Source of the DNA: CAYYNP01 sp964472545 | Lineage (GTDB): Bacteria; Planctomycetota; Planctomycetia; Pirellulales; Thermoguttaceae | Direction: 5' to 3' | Assembly (NCBI GenBank): GCA_964472545.1 | Contig: CAYYNP010000052.1 | Location: 1-40,563 of the forward strand | Length of the DNA: 40,563 nt | Shown here: positions 25,816 to 32,455 of the stretch, one piece after another | Layout of the letters: every line of letters starts with the position of its first letter | Numbering within the stretch: position 1 is the first letter of the stretch | The notes under the pieces: generated by a model | The model's database searches: none | Told to the model about the DNA's origin: nothing | What the model saw: only the letters and a program-made list of their open reading frames with translations | Program-made: the position numbers and the translations under genes

Positions 25816-25881
25816 GTAGCCGAAGTCGCCAGACTTTGGCTCGCAGCGGCGAGGAAGCCAAACTCTGGCGAGTTCGGCTAC
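25816..25881. repeat. Inverted repeat, 26-bp arms, upstream of the epimerase gene
   Basis: Arms 25816-25841 and 25856-25881 (beginning GTAGCCGAAGTCGCCAGA) pair over 26 bases with two mismatches around a 14-base loop. It sits between the lipoprotein gene and the epimerase Shine-Dalgarno, about 50 bases before the latter. Confidence 0.9.
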
Positions 25882-25938
25882 TTCCATGTGTTTGCGGTAG
25901 AGAATTCCCGGCCTGTTGGTGCCTTCCTTAGGAGCGAC

Positions 25939-27081
25939 ATGATGAAGCGTTACGTACTGACCCTTTTCGCAATTGGACTGATGGCTACAATTCTTGCGGT
26001 GGCCTTTTCAACTTCGGTGATCGCGAGCGAGACGAAAATGAGCATCGACAAACAGCCGTACGGAAAGCTCGAAGACGGCACGCAGGTAGATCAATACACG
26101 CTCTCCGACGGCAAGTGCCTTTCGGTCAAGATCATTACGTATGGAGCGATGATCACCGCCGTCGAGATGCCCGACCGCGAGGGCAAGGTCGAGAACATCA
26201 CCCTCTGCCGTGACTCGCTGGCCGACTACGTCGAAGGCCATCCGTACTTCGGCTGTGCGGTGGGCCGCTACGCCAATCGGATCGCCAAGGGTAAGTTCAC
26301 GCTCGACGGCGTCCAGTACACGCTGGCCACCAACAACGACGCCAACCACCTGCACGGCGGCGACAAGGGTTTTGATAAACTCGTCTGGGACGCCCAGCCG
26401 ATCGAGGACCACGGCAAGGTCGCCGTGCGGTTCTCGCTGGTCAGCCCCGACGGCGACGAAGGTTATCCGGGCGAGTTGAAGGCCTCGGTCACGTACACGC
26501 TGACCGACGACTGCGAACTGGTGATGGACTACACCGCCACGACCGACAAGCCCACGGTGGTCAACCTCACCAACCACGCCTATTGGAACTTAGCCGGCGG
26601 CGGCGACGCCGACATCCTCGGCCATCGGCTGATGATCAACGCCGACCGCTACCTGCCTGTCGACGAAGGGCTGATCCCCACCGGCGAACTCAAGGCGGTC
26701 GAAGGCACACCGATGGACTTCACCTCGGGCAAGAAGATCGGCTCGCGGATCGCCCAGGTCGAGGGCGGCTACGACCACTGCTACGTGCTCAACCAAGAGA
26801 AGCCCGGCGAGATAACGCTGGTCGCGAGGGTGTCCGAAAGGAAGAGCGGCCGGGTGATGAAGATCACCACCACGCAGCCGGCCGTGCAACTCTACACGGG
26901 CAACTTCCTCGACGGCACGGTCAGCGGTGGCGGCGTCGACTATCAGAAGCACTTTGCTTTCTGTCTCGAGACGCAGCACTATCCCGATTCGCCCAACCAG
27001 CCGGAGTTTCCCAGCACGGTTTTGCGGCCGGGCGAGACCTATCGGCAGACGACGGTGCATAAGTTCAGCGTGAGGGATTAG
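25939..27081 (+). CDS. galM: Exported aldose 1-epimerase (mutarotase, 380 aa)
   Basis: The enzyme interconverts alpha and beta anomers of aldoses such as galactose and glucose. Family landmarks are GRYANRIAKGKF, the His pair in NDANHLHGG (137/139), the catalytic His213 in TNHAYWNL, Asp279 in GYDHCYVL and the catalytic base Glu344 in CLETQHYPDSPNQ. A signal peptide (about residues 1-30, KRYVLTLFAIGLMATILAV) sends it to the periplasm, unlike the cytoplasmic E. coli enzyme. This fits sugar processing outside the cytoplasm. Two adjacent ATGs (25939, 25942) follow AGGAG; the second has the better spacing. A longer upstream reading frame was rejected because it lacks a ribosome site and runs through the palindrome. 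Confidence 0.93.
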   Translation: MMKRYVLTLFAIGLMATILAVAFSTSVIASETKMSIDKQPYGKLEDGTQVDQYTLSDGKCLSVKIITYGAMITAVEMPDREGKVENITLCRDSLADYVEGHPYFGCAVGRYANRIAKGKFTLDGVQYTLATNNDANHLHGGDKGFDKLVWDAQPIEDHGKVAVRFSLVSPDGDEGYPGELKASVTYTLTDDCELVMDYTATTDKPTVVNLTNHAYWNLAGGGDADILGHRLMINADRYLPVDEGLIPTGELKAVEGTPMDFTSGKKIGSRIAQVEGGYDHCYVLNQEKPGEITLVARVSERKSGRVMKITTTQPAVQLYTGNFLDGTVSGGGVDYQKHFAFCLETQHYPDSPNQPEFPSTVLRPGETYRQTTVHKFSVRD

Positions 27082-27096
27082 TGCAAGTCGTTGGGT

Positions 27097-27165
27097 GGCT
27101 GGGGGCGAGCGCAGCGAGCCCCCAGACCGCTGCATTCTGGGGGCTCGCTGCGCTCGCCCCCAGCC
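27097..27165. repeat. Perfect 30-bp inverted repeat abutting the assembly gap
   Basis: Arms 27097-27126 and 27136-27165 are perfectly complementary over 30 bases with a nine-base loop (CCGCTGCAT). The left arm contains GGCGAGCGCAGCGAGCC. The right arm ends exactly at the run of Ns, so the palindrome probably broke the assembly. The left half belongs to the 33-bp repeat family also seen at 29650 and 34536. Confidence 0.95.
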
Positions 27166-27175
27166 NNNNNNNNNN
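27166..27175. other. Assembly gap (ten Ns)
   Basis: Ten consecutive N residues mark a scaffold join of unknown true length. It is flanked by a perfect palindrome on the left and a GC-rich palindrome (GGGGGGCG/CGCCCCCC, 27185-27208) on the right. It lies between genes, so no coding sequence is visibly interrupted. Confidence 0.95.
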
Positions 27176-27234
27176 GTGTGATTTGGGGGGCGCGGCCGCC
27201 CGCCCCCCAGCCCACGCCACCGATCCATCACTCT

Positions 27235-27264
27235 CTCGTTCCCAAACTCCAGTTTGGGAACGAG
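27235..27264. repeat. Perfect 14-bp hairpin
   Basis: CTCGTTCCCAAACT (27235-27248) and AGTTTGGGAACGAG (27251-27264) are perfectly complementary around CC. No T-run follows on either strand. It ends 24 bases before the -35 box of the selenoprotein promoter and resembles dispersed palindromes rather than a terminator. Confidence 0.9.
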
Positions 27265-27287
27265 GACGTGTGGGTGCTGTCTACCCC

Positions 27288-27316
27288 TTGACGATCCACT
27301 CCGCCGGCCGTATGAA
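27288..27316 (+). promoter_or_regulatory. Sigma70-like promoter of the selenoprotein gene
   Basis: TTGACG (27288-27293) and TATGAA (27311-27316) are separated by exactly 17 bases; the -35 box matches five of six consensus positions and the -10 four. Transcription would start near 27323, about 40 bases before the ATG. Confidence 0.6.
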
Positions 27317-27363
27317 TGGTGTGAATGATAGACCGTTCTGACCCCGCGATAGGAGGGCCTTCG

Positions 27364-27600
27364 ATGAAGATCGAACTCCAATACTGCACTTCGTGAAATT
27401 ACAAACCCAAAGCCGTCAGTTTGGCGGACAAAATCAAGGCTGCCCACGGGGACCGAATCGACGGCCTCACGCTAGTGCCCGGCAGCGGAGGGTGTTTCGA
27501 GTTGGCGCTCGACGGGAAGCTGGCCTACTCGAAGCTGCAAACCGGCAGCTTCCCCGACGAGGACGAGATGGTCGCCCTGGTTGGGAAACAATTGGGCTGA
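27364..27600 (+). CDS. SelW/Rdx-family CXXU selenoprotein, Sec at codon 11 (78 aa)
   Basis: The frame opens MKIELQYCTS, then TGA at 27394-27396, then NYKPKAVSLADKIKAAHG and, after DRIDGLTLVPG, SGGCFELALDGKLAYSK. It ends LVGKQLG before TGA at 27598-27600. If the first TGA is read as selenocysteine the motif is C-T-S-U, the CXXU redox motif of the SelW/SelT/SelH (Rdx) thioredoxin-fold family, in its usual place after the first beta strand. The following NYKPKA and the GG-x-FE-x-x-x-DG-x-L-x-x-SK stretch also fit. Rdx proteins are small thiol oxidoreductases of uncertain substrate. AGGAGG seven bases before the ATG is a perfect ribosome site. A 17-spaced promoter lies upstream and a terminator downstream, so it is a complete monocistronic unit. 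Automated calling misses it because of the TGA. Sense to Sec decoding is inferred; a disabled CXXC gene is the alternative. Confidence 0.85.
27394..27424 (+). promoter_or_regulatory. Sec UGA codon and candidate bacterial SECIS hairpin
   Basis: Just after the in-frame TGA (27394-27396), CCAAA (27407-27411) pairs with TTTGG (27420-27424) around an eight-base loop GCCGTCAG. The loop's first base is G, 16 bases after the TGA, as the bacterial SECIS model requires for SelB binding. The stem is short, and alternative pairings such as GCC/GGC compete, so the exact fold is tentative. Confidence 0.5.
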
Positions 27601-27663
27601 GCGAAACTGCCGCCCCCCATCATGCCTTCGCGGCGGAGCCGACGGCTTCGCCCCCTTTGGAGT

Positions 27664-27689
27664 GCGGTGACTTGTCACCGCTTTTTTTT
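27664..27689 (+). terminator. Intrinsic terminator of the selenoprotein gene
   Basis: GCGGTGAC and GTCACCGC form a perfect eight-pair stem around TT (27664-27681), followed directly by eight T residues. It lies 64 bases past the selenoprotein stop and ahead of the next plus-strand gene. Confidence 0.92.
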
Positions 27690-27745
27690 CGGCCCACATG
27701 GAACCCACTTGCCGCTGGCCCCACGAGACGCCTGGAACTCCCCCT

Positions 27746-29638
27746 ATGAAAAACGCTGCAAACGTGATTGTTGCTTCCGTTGTGCTCTGGCTCGCGCCGT
27801 TTTGTTTTGCGCTGGCCGACGACGGCTGGACCGCGCTGTTCGACGGCGGCGACCTGGCGTCGTGGAAGGTCGACGGCCCGGACGATGCGTTCGCGGTCCA
27901 GGATGGCCTGCTCGTCTGCGCCGGAAAGCCGGCACACCTGGTCTATGTGGGTGACGCCCGAAATGCCGACTTCCGCGACTTCGAGTTGAAGGCCGTGGTT
28001 CGGACATCGCCCGGCGCCCGGTCGGCGCTTGGCTATCACGCGACACCCCGCAAGGCGGACGCCCGCAGCCGCGCCCGCCGCATCCGCATCGACAACACGC
28101 CGCCGGGCTTCCGCGACGGACTCGACGCCACCCGCACCGGCAGCCTCTGCGGCCTGCGCCATCAACACATGACGCTGGTCGACGACGGCCAGTGGTTCAC
28201 GCTGCACGTGACGGTTACCGGAAATCGAGTCCGCGTCTCGGTGAACGAGACGCTGATGGTCGACTTCACCGATCCGGCAAGGCCGGGCAGGCCGGCCGGC
28301 GGGGCCTTTACGATTGGCTGCCGCGACGCGCGAGGCGAAGTCCAATTCCGCCGCATTGAGGTTCGGCCGTTGCCCGAAGACGCGGCCGGGCCGCCCAAGT
28401 CGCCGACATTCGATCGCGTCGATCGGGCCTTGCTGGAACTGACCCGCCGCGGCTTTCCGGTGATCGACTATCACGTACATCTCAAAGGCGGCCTCACGCT
28501 CGACGAGGCGTTGGCCAACTCCCGCCGCACGGGCATCAACTACGGCATCGCCCCGAACTGCGGGCTGCATTTTCCGATCACCGACGACGCGGGGATAGAC
28601 AAGTTCATCGAGGGTGTCAAAGGCAAGCCGATCTTCGTCGGCATGCAGGCGGAAGGCCGCGAGTGGGTGAACCTCTTCTCCAAGCAGGCGGTGGCCAAGT
28701 TCGACTACGTCTTCTCCGACTCGATGACCTTCACCGACGACCGCGGCAAGCGGACCCGGCTCTGGATTCCCGAGGAAGTGGAAGTCGGCGACCCGCAGGC
28801 GTTCATGGAGATGCTCGTCGCCCGCACCGTCACGCTCTTGAACAACGAGCCGATCGACATCTACGTCAATCCCACGTTCCTGCCCGACGTGATCGCCGAG
28901 CGCTACGACGAGCTCTGGACCGAGCCGCGGATGCAAAAGGTAATCGACGCGGCCGTCGAGAACGACGTGGCCATCGAGATCAACGCCCGGCTGAAGTTGC
29001 CCAGCGCGGCGTTCATCAAGCTCGCCAAAAAGGCCGGAGCGAAGTTCAGCTTCGGCACGAACAACCTCACGAAGGAACTCGGCCGGCTGGAATACTGCCT
29101 CGAAATGGTCGACCAGTGCGGCCTGACACCGGAGGATATGTTTTTGCCGCGACGGCTCACGCCGCAAGACGTCCTTCGACTGATGGGCGCCAAAGGCCTC
29201 CAGGCCGGAACGCCCGAGCAGGTCGACGGCTATCGGCGAGTCTTCCACTTCGGTGACAAGGACGGCGACGGGAAGCTGACGAAGAAGGAATACATCAAGG
29301 AGGGCCGATACGGAACGCCACAAATGCGCACCGGGATCTTCCGCGCCATGGACCGCGACGCCGACGACGTCGTGACCGAACGGGAGTACGTCGAGAACCG
29401 GCGCATCACCGACGAGTGCAAGGAGATCTTCTTCAAGATCGACAAGGCCGGGGACGGCAACGGCACCGTCAGTCGAGCCGAATTCGCCGAACACGCACCA
29501 GTCGCCGACAGGCGAACGTCGAAAGGGATCTTCGAGAAGATGGATACGAACGGGGATGGGCAAGTTGGCATGATCGAATGCCTGCGAGTCTGGGGCGGCT
29601 GGGCGAGAGACGGGCGAGAGCCAACCGAGACGCCTTGA
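27746..29638 (+). CDS. Exported DUF1080 / PHP-type / EF-hand fusion protein (630 aa)
   Basis: After a signal peptide (MKNAANVIVASVVLWLAPFC, cleavage near ALA) residues about 22-208 form a DUF1080 (3-keto-glycoside hydrolase-like) jelly roll, with WTALFDGGDLASWKV and the closing VQFRRIEVRPL. Residues about 235-490 resemble a PHP-type metal-dependent hydrolase: DYHVHLKGGLT with His243 and His245, GMQAEGREW, IEINARLKLPS and FGTNNLTKEL. The C-terminus holds four EF-hand-like loops, DKDGDGKLTKKEY (from Asp504), DRDADDVVTEREY, DKAGDGNGTVSRAEF and DTNGDGQVGMIE, suggesting calcium binding. The start is the Met that begins the signal peptide; the upstream in-frame Met lacks one. Substrate unknown, probably a sugar derivative or phosphoester outside the cytoplasm. 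Confidence 0.88.
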   Translation: MKNAANVIVASVVLWLAPFCFALADDGWTALFDGGDLASWKVDGPDDAFAVQDGLLVCAGKPAHLVYVGDARNADFRDFELKAVVRTSPGARSALGYHATPRKADARSRARRIRIDNTPPGFRDGLDATRTGSLCGLRHQHMTLVDDGQWFTLHVTVTGNRVRVSVNETLMVDFTDPARPGRPAGGAFTIGCRDARGEVQFRRIEVRPLPEDAAGPPKSPTFDRVDRALLELTRRGFPVIDYHVHLKGGLTLDEALANSRRTGINYGIAPNCGLHFPITDDAGIDKFIEGVKGKPIFVGMQAEGREWVNLFSKQAVAKFDYVFSDSMTFTDDRGKRTRLWIPEEVEVGDPQAFMEMLVARTVTLLNNEPIDIYVNPTFLPDVIAERYDELWTEPRMQKVIDAAVENDVAIEINARLKLPSAAFIKLAKKAGAKFSFGTNNLTKELGRLEYCLEMVDQCGLTPEDMFLPRRLTPQDVLRLMGAKGLQAGTPEQVDGYRRVFHFGDKDGDGKLTKKEYIKEGRYGTPQMRTGIFRAMDRDADDVVTEREYVENRRITDECKEIFFKIDKAGDGNGTVSRAEFAEHAPVADRRTSKGIFEKMDTNGDGQVGMIECLRVWGGWARDGREPTETP

Positions 29639-29860
29639 TCACCGCGGCAGGGTGGCTGGGTCTGAGCGTAGCGGTGCCCCAGATTCGTCTGGCTTTTCGA
29701 GCGGATCGGGAACATCGCCCGGCGGGGGAAAGTACTCGACGTCTTCCTCCGCATACGAGCCGCCACCGATAGTCCCACCACCGCCTCCTATCTCGGTGCG
29801 ACAGCCGCAAAGAGAACAAAGCACGGCCACCACGAGCAGCACGCAACTTGCCCTGCGCAT
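29639..29860 (-). CDS. Small lipoprotein (73 aa)
   Basis: The N-terminus MRRASCVLLVVAVLCSLCGC is a lipoprotein signal ending in Leu-Cys-Gly-Cys, followed by RTEIGGGGG and an acidic, Pro-rich tail. AGGAGG six bases before the ATG is a perfect ribosome site, which argues strongly for a real gene despite its size. It is convergent with the DUF1080 fusion gene; the two stop codons abut in the palindrome TGATCA. The last 14 or so residues are encoded by a copy of the 33-bp dispersed repeat (29650-29682), so the C-terminus may have been replaced by the repeat. Function unknown. Confidence 0.8.
   Translation of the reverse strand: MRRASCVLLVVAVLCSLCGCRTEIGGGGGTIGGGSYAEEDVEYFPPPGDVPDPLEKPDESGAPLRSDPATLPR
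29650..29682. repeat. 33-bp dispersed repeat, copy inside a coding sequence
   Basis: Begins GGGTGGCTGGG, has GAGCGTAGCG in the centre and ends CCCCAG. It is the same length and layout as copies at 27093-27125 and 34536-34568, but lacks the second palindrome arm they have. Confidence 0.75.
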
Positions 29861-29921
29861 TTGTGACCTCCTTTCACACTTCGGTTTCTAGAGCCAAAGC
29901 AACCACTGTTTGTCGCAGAGC

Positions 29922-30893
29922 TCACTCCGGCCGCTCGATCAACGAATCCAAGAACTCCTGCGTGCGATCGACCGGCTTCAGATCGCCGGGGTGGTAGATG
30001 AAGCGGTTGGGGTCGACCGGGGCGTTTAGTTGCACGTCGTACCATTGCATGGTGACCAGCGGGCGGCTGTCGGAGCCGCTCTGGCGGCGGTACTCGATGC
30101 GATAGGGGAACAGGTCGGACTGGCCCAGCAGGACGACCACGTGGTCGGGCAGATGCTCCGGCAGGCGGCTGAGATCGACGGGGGTCTTCTCGTCGGCGCC
30201 GGGGAGCAGGCGGCTCAGCCAGCTTCGCTTCCATCGGCCGACCAGCCGCCAGACGGGCCGCTTTTCCTTGCCCCAGTGGCCCTGTTCGGGGGAGGTGAAC
30301 TCGAAAGCCCCCTCGAGCCCCCGCAGAATCCTCGACAGCCCGCCAAGCCCCGGCAGCGTGGCCCCGTGACTGCGGCCGGGCGCCGTGGCAGCCCGGCGGA
30401 GCCGGTCGGCCGCCAACGCCACGTCGACCTGCGAGAGCGTCGGCTCGTCGAGCAGCTTGCGATAGGTCCACAGATGCGTGCCGTCGCAGACCTGCAACAG
30501 GCTGCTGGTGGCGTCGCCGACTCGGATCTTTAGCTCCAGCCGGGTCCTCGGATCCCCCGCCATGCGGTGTTCCCAGTAGGCCCCAGAGCCGGAGAGGCGT
30601 TGGCCGAACAGGTCGATTTCGTGTCGGATATCGGCCGCGATCGAGGTGTGCCGCTCAAGCTGCTGCACGGCCTCACGGATCAACGCTTGCGGGGCGACGG
30701 CTGCTGTTGCGTCGTCGTTAACCGTTTGATTACTTGCACTTAGAGTGCCAGATGGAAATCCCGGAGCGTGACGATCGGGCGCAGCGGCCAAGCGGAATTG
30801 CTGGGGCGCGTCGGCCGGCTGTCCTCGAACGGCCAGCATCAGCCCCCCCAGAGCGAAGATGCACAGTAATGTCAAGATGGGGGATTTAGCCAT
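29922..30893 (-). CDS. Exported LolA-superfamily-like protein (323 aa)
   Basis: A signal peptide (MAKSPILTLLCIFALGGLML, cleavage near VRG) and a low-complexity linker precede a domain of about 240 residues. It is rich in alternating beta strands, with AADIRHEIDLFGQRLSGSGA, LELKIRVGDATSSLLQVCDG, THLWTYRKL and the closing VTMQWYDVQLNAPVDPNRF. This is the pattern of the LolA/LppX-like half-barrel, where a convex sheet holds a lipid or lipoprotein chain; the phrase VPVDPxxF-like near the C-terminus is typical. The start at ATG 30893 has no strong ribosome site; it was chosen because it opens the signal peptide, whereas the longer frame to 31208 does not. It is divergent from the 31229 operon. An envelope lipid-carrier role is inference. 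Confidence 0.82.
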   Translation of the reverse strand: MAKSPILTLLCIFALGGLMLAVRGQPADAPQQFRLAAAPDRHAPGFPSGTLSASNQTVNDDATAAVAPQALIREAVQQLERHTSIAADIRHEIDLFGQRLSGSGAYWEHRMAGDPRTRLELKIRVGDATSSLLQVCDGTHLWTYRKLLDEPTLSQVDVALAADRLRRAATAPGRSHGATLPGLGGLSRILRGLEGAFEFTSPEQGHWGKEKRPVWRLVGRWKRSWLSRLLPGADEKTPVDLSRLPEHLPDHVVVLLGQSDLFPYRIEYRRQSGSDSRPLVTMQWYDVQLNAPVDPNRFIYHPGDLKPVDRTQEFLDSLIERPE

Positions 30894-31228
30894 CGTTTTA
30901 CGGGTCTTAACGGATTTGCCAAAGAATCCTGTTGTAGCAGGACGAACAATAGACCTCAGAAACGTGTCCTGCGCGGACGCACTTTGCGCCGGATTCCCTA
31001 CGGCACGGGAGGCAGACGCCGGGGAAACCGCAAAGCAGCCGCCGGGAGCGTACGGCGCGGCCGACATTGTAGGTCGACTCCACCGTGGAGTCCACGTCAG
31101 TCGCGCCGGAGATGTTCTTGTTACGGTTGCCAGAAACCACTCGTTCGTCGATTCCACAACCCGTTTCACGTTCGCGTCAGGCCGCCATCGGGCTGCGGAC
31201 AGGCCCACAGCGACAGTCCAGGGGGGAC
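30894..31228. other. Divergent intergenic region with operator-like palindrome
   Basis: This 335-base region separates the LolA-like gene (minus) from the envelope operon (plus). It contains GACTCCAC-C-GTGGAGTC at 31076-31092, a 17-base near-perfect palindrome suited to a dimeric regulator. No convincing gene or terminator was seen. Confidence 0.45.
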
Positions 31229-32356
31229 ATGATGAGGTTATCGTTAGTGTCTTTGTTTATCGTGGCCGTCACACTCGTCGGCTGCAAACGACCGCTCCAG
31301 CAGAACCTTCCGCCGTCGCCGATGCTGATGCATCCGGGGCCGGGAGTCGACGGTCCGGGGCCCGGGGTGATGATGTACAACCCGCCGGCGCCGCCCAGGG
31401 CCGGCCGCACGTCGCAGATCTACTTTGTCGGCCCCGGTGGCATGATCGTCACTTGGGACGTCGGCGCACCGCGGATGTTCGACTCCGAACCGCTGACGTG
31501 CCCGGGACGTCAGAACTTCCCGCAAGGGGCCATCTACCGGATGAAACTGACCAATATCGAAGGCCGCGAAGACGTGGAACTCTATCCCACGCTCGAAGTT
31601 GGTCCCACCACGCCGCGAACCGAGGCCTTCCTGTCGCATAGTGCGATTCCGATCCAGTTCAGCCAGGAAGACTTCGATCAGGTGCTCACCGGCAACTTTG
31701 TCACCAAGGTGATCTACCTGCCGGATCCCGAGTTCCAGCAGTTGGCCGTGGCCGGCGTGGGTACGCTGGTCAGCACGCGGCTCGACCCGGGCGTCGATCC
31801 GATCGTCGAGGCCGACAAGCAAGGCGCCATCTTGGCCATCCTTCGCCTGGGCAACAAAGACGAGCAGTTGCCCAGCGACGTGATGGAAGGCAGCGACGTG
31901 ATGCCGGCTTCGTACCTGCAGGGCGAGGCCGCCGGACTCGGCCGGCCGCTGGGTACGCCGATCGGCGGCCCCAGCACGATGCCGACCAATTACATCGCCG
32001 GGGTCAACGCGCCGCAGTACGGCATGCCGATGTGCGGCACGCCGATCGGCCTGCCCGGCCCGCCCCACGTGCCGCTGGGAATTCCCGCCGGTTTGAAGCA
32101 GCACGTGATGCGAAACCATACCAGAGTACACATGCCCCAGCCGACGCCGCGAGTGCGGATCGACGTGAAGCAGACGCCCGGATTCAGTTATCCCAAGGCG
32201 GCCAGCCACGTCACGATTCGCGAGCGGACGACCAGCGGCCCGGGCGTGAACCTGCACCCGCTTCGCGACCGCCGCCACGTGATCACCCGCGCCGAGTGCA
32301 TGGGCACCCCGTGCGAGGTAGTGCCGGGCACCGTGCCGGGAGACTGTGACAAATAG
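31229..32356 (+). CDS. Lipoprotein, first of two tandem paralogues (375 aa)
   Basis: The signal sequence MMRLSLVSLFIVAVTLVGC ends in a canonical lipobox (LVGC, Cys19) after a short hydrophobic core. A Pro/Gly/Met-rich linker leads to a conserved domain at about residues 65-210 with IYFVGPGGMIVTWDVG, QGAIYRMKLTNIEGREDVEL and FVTKVIYLPDPEFQQLAV. The same blocks recur in the next gene. The C-terminal 150 residues are Pro/Met/His-rich. Two adjacent ATGs follow a G-rich stretch; either could be used. It heads a three-gene operon of exported proteins. The family appears planctomycete-specific; no enzymatic motif is visible, and a structural envelope role is likely. Confidence 0.87.
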   Translation: MMRLSLVSLFIVAVTLVGCKRPLQQNLPPSPMLMHPGPGVDGPGPGVMMYNPPAPPRAGRTSQIYFVGPGGMIVTWDVGAPRMFDSEPLTCPGRQNFPQGAIYRMKLTNIEGREDVELYPTLEVGPTTPRTEAFLSHSAIPIQFSQEDFDQVLTGNFVTKVIYLPDPEFQQLAVAGVGTLVSTRLDPGVDPIVEADKQGAILAILRLGNKDEQLPSDVMEGSDVMPASYLQGEAAGLGRPLGTPIGGPSTMPTNYIAGVNAPQYGMPMCGTPIGLPGPPHVPLGIPAGLKQHVMRNHTRVHMPQPTPRVRIDVKQTPGFSYPKAASHVTIRERTTSGPGVNLHPLRDRRHVITRAECMGTPCEVVPGTVPGDCDK

Positions 32357-32369
32357 GGCAACGGCGCCA

Positions 32370-32411
32370 CGGCGGCCGTGACGACGCTCGCCACGCGGGC
32401 CACGGCCGCCG
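32370..32411. repeat. 11-bp inverted repeat between the paralogues
   Basis: CGGCGGCCGTG (32370-32380) and CACGGCCGCCG (32401-32411) are perfectly complementary around 20 bases. With no T-run it is unlikely to be a full terminator, but it could protect or attenuate the message between the two paralogous genes. Confidence 0.6.
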
Positions 32412-32455
32412 GCAACGATTTCACCATCAACTACCCTCGAGCAATAATCCCGACA

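Noticed and set aside
25762..25938. N-terminal extension of the epimerase
   Set aside because: The in-frame upstream Met would translate the palindrome and bury the signal peptide; AGGAG lies just before the Met pair at 25939.
27393..27749. 118-codon plus-strand frame overlapping the selenoprotein gene
   Set aside because: Different frame without family resemblance or ribosome site; it runs through the terminator hairpin at 27664-27689.
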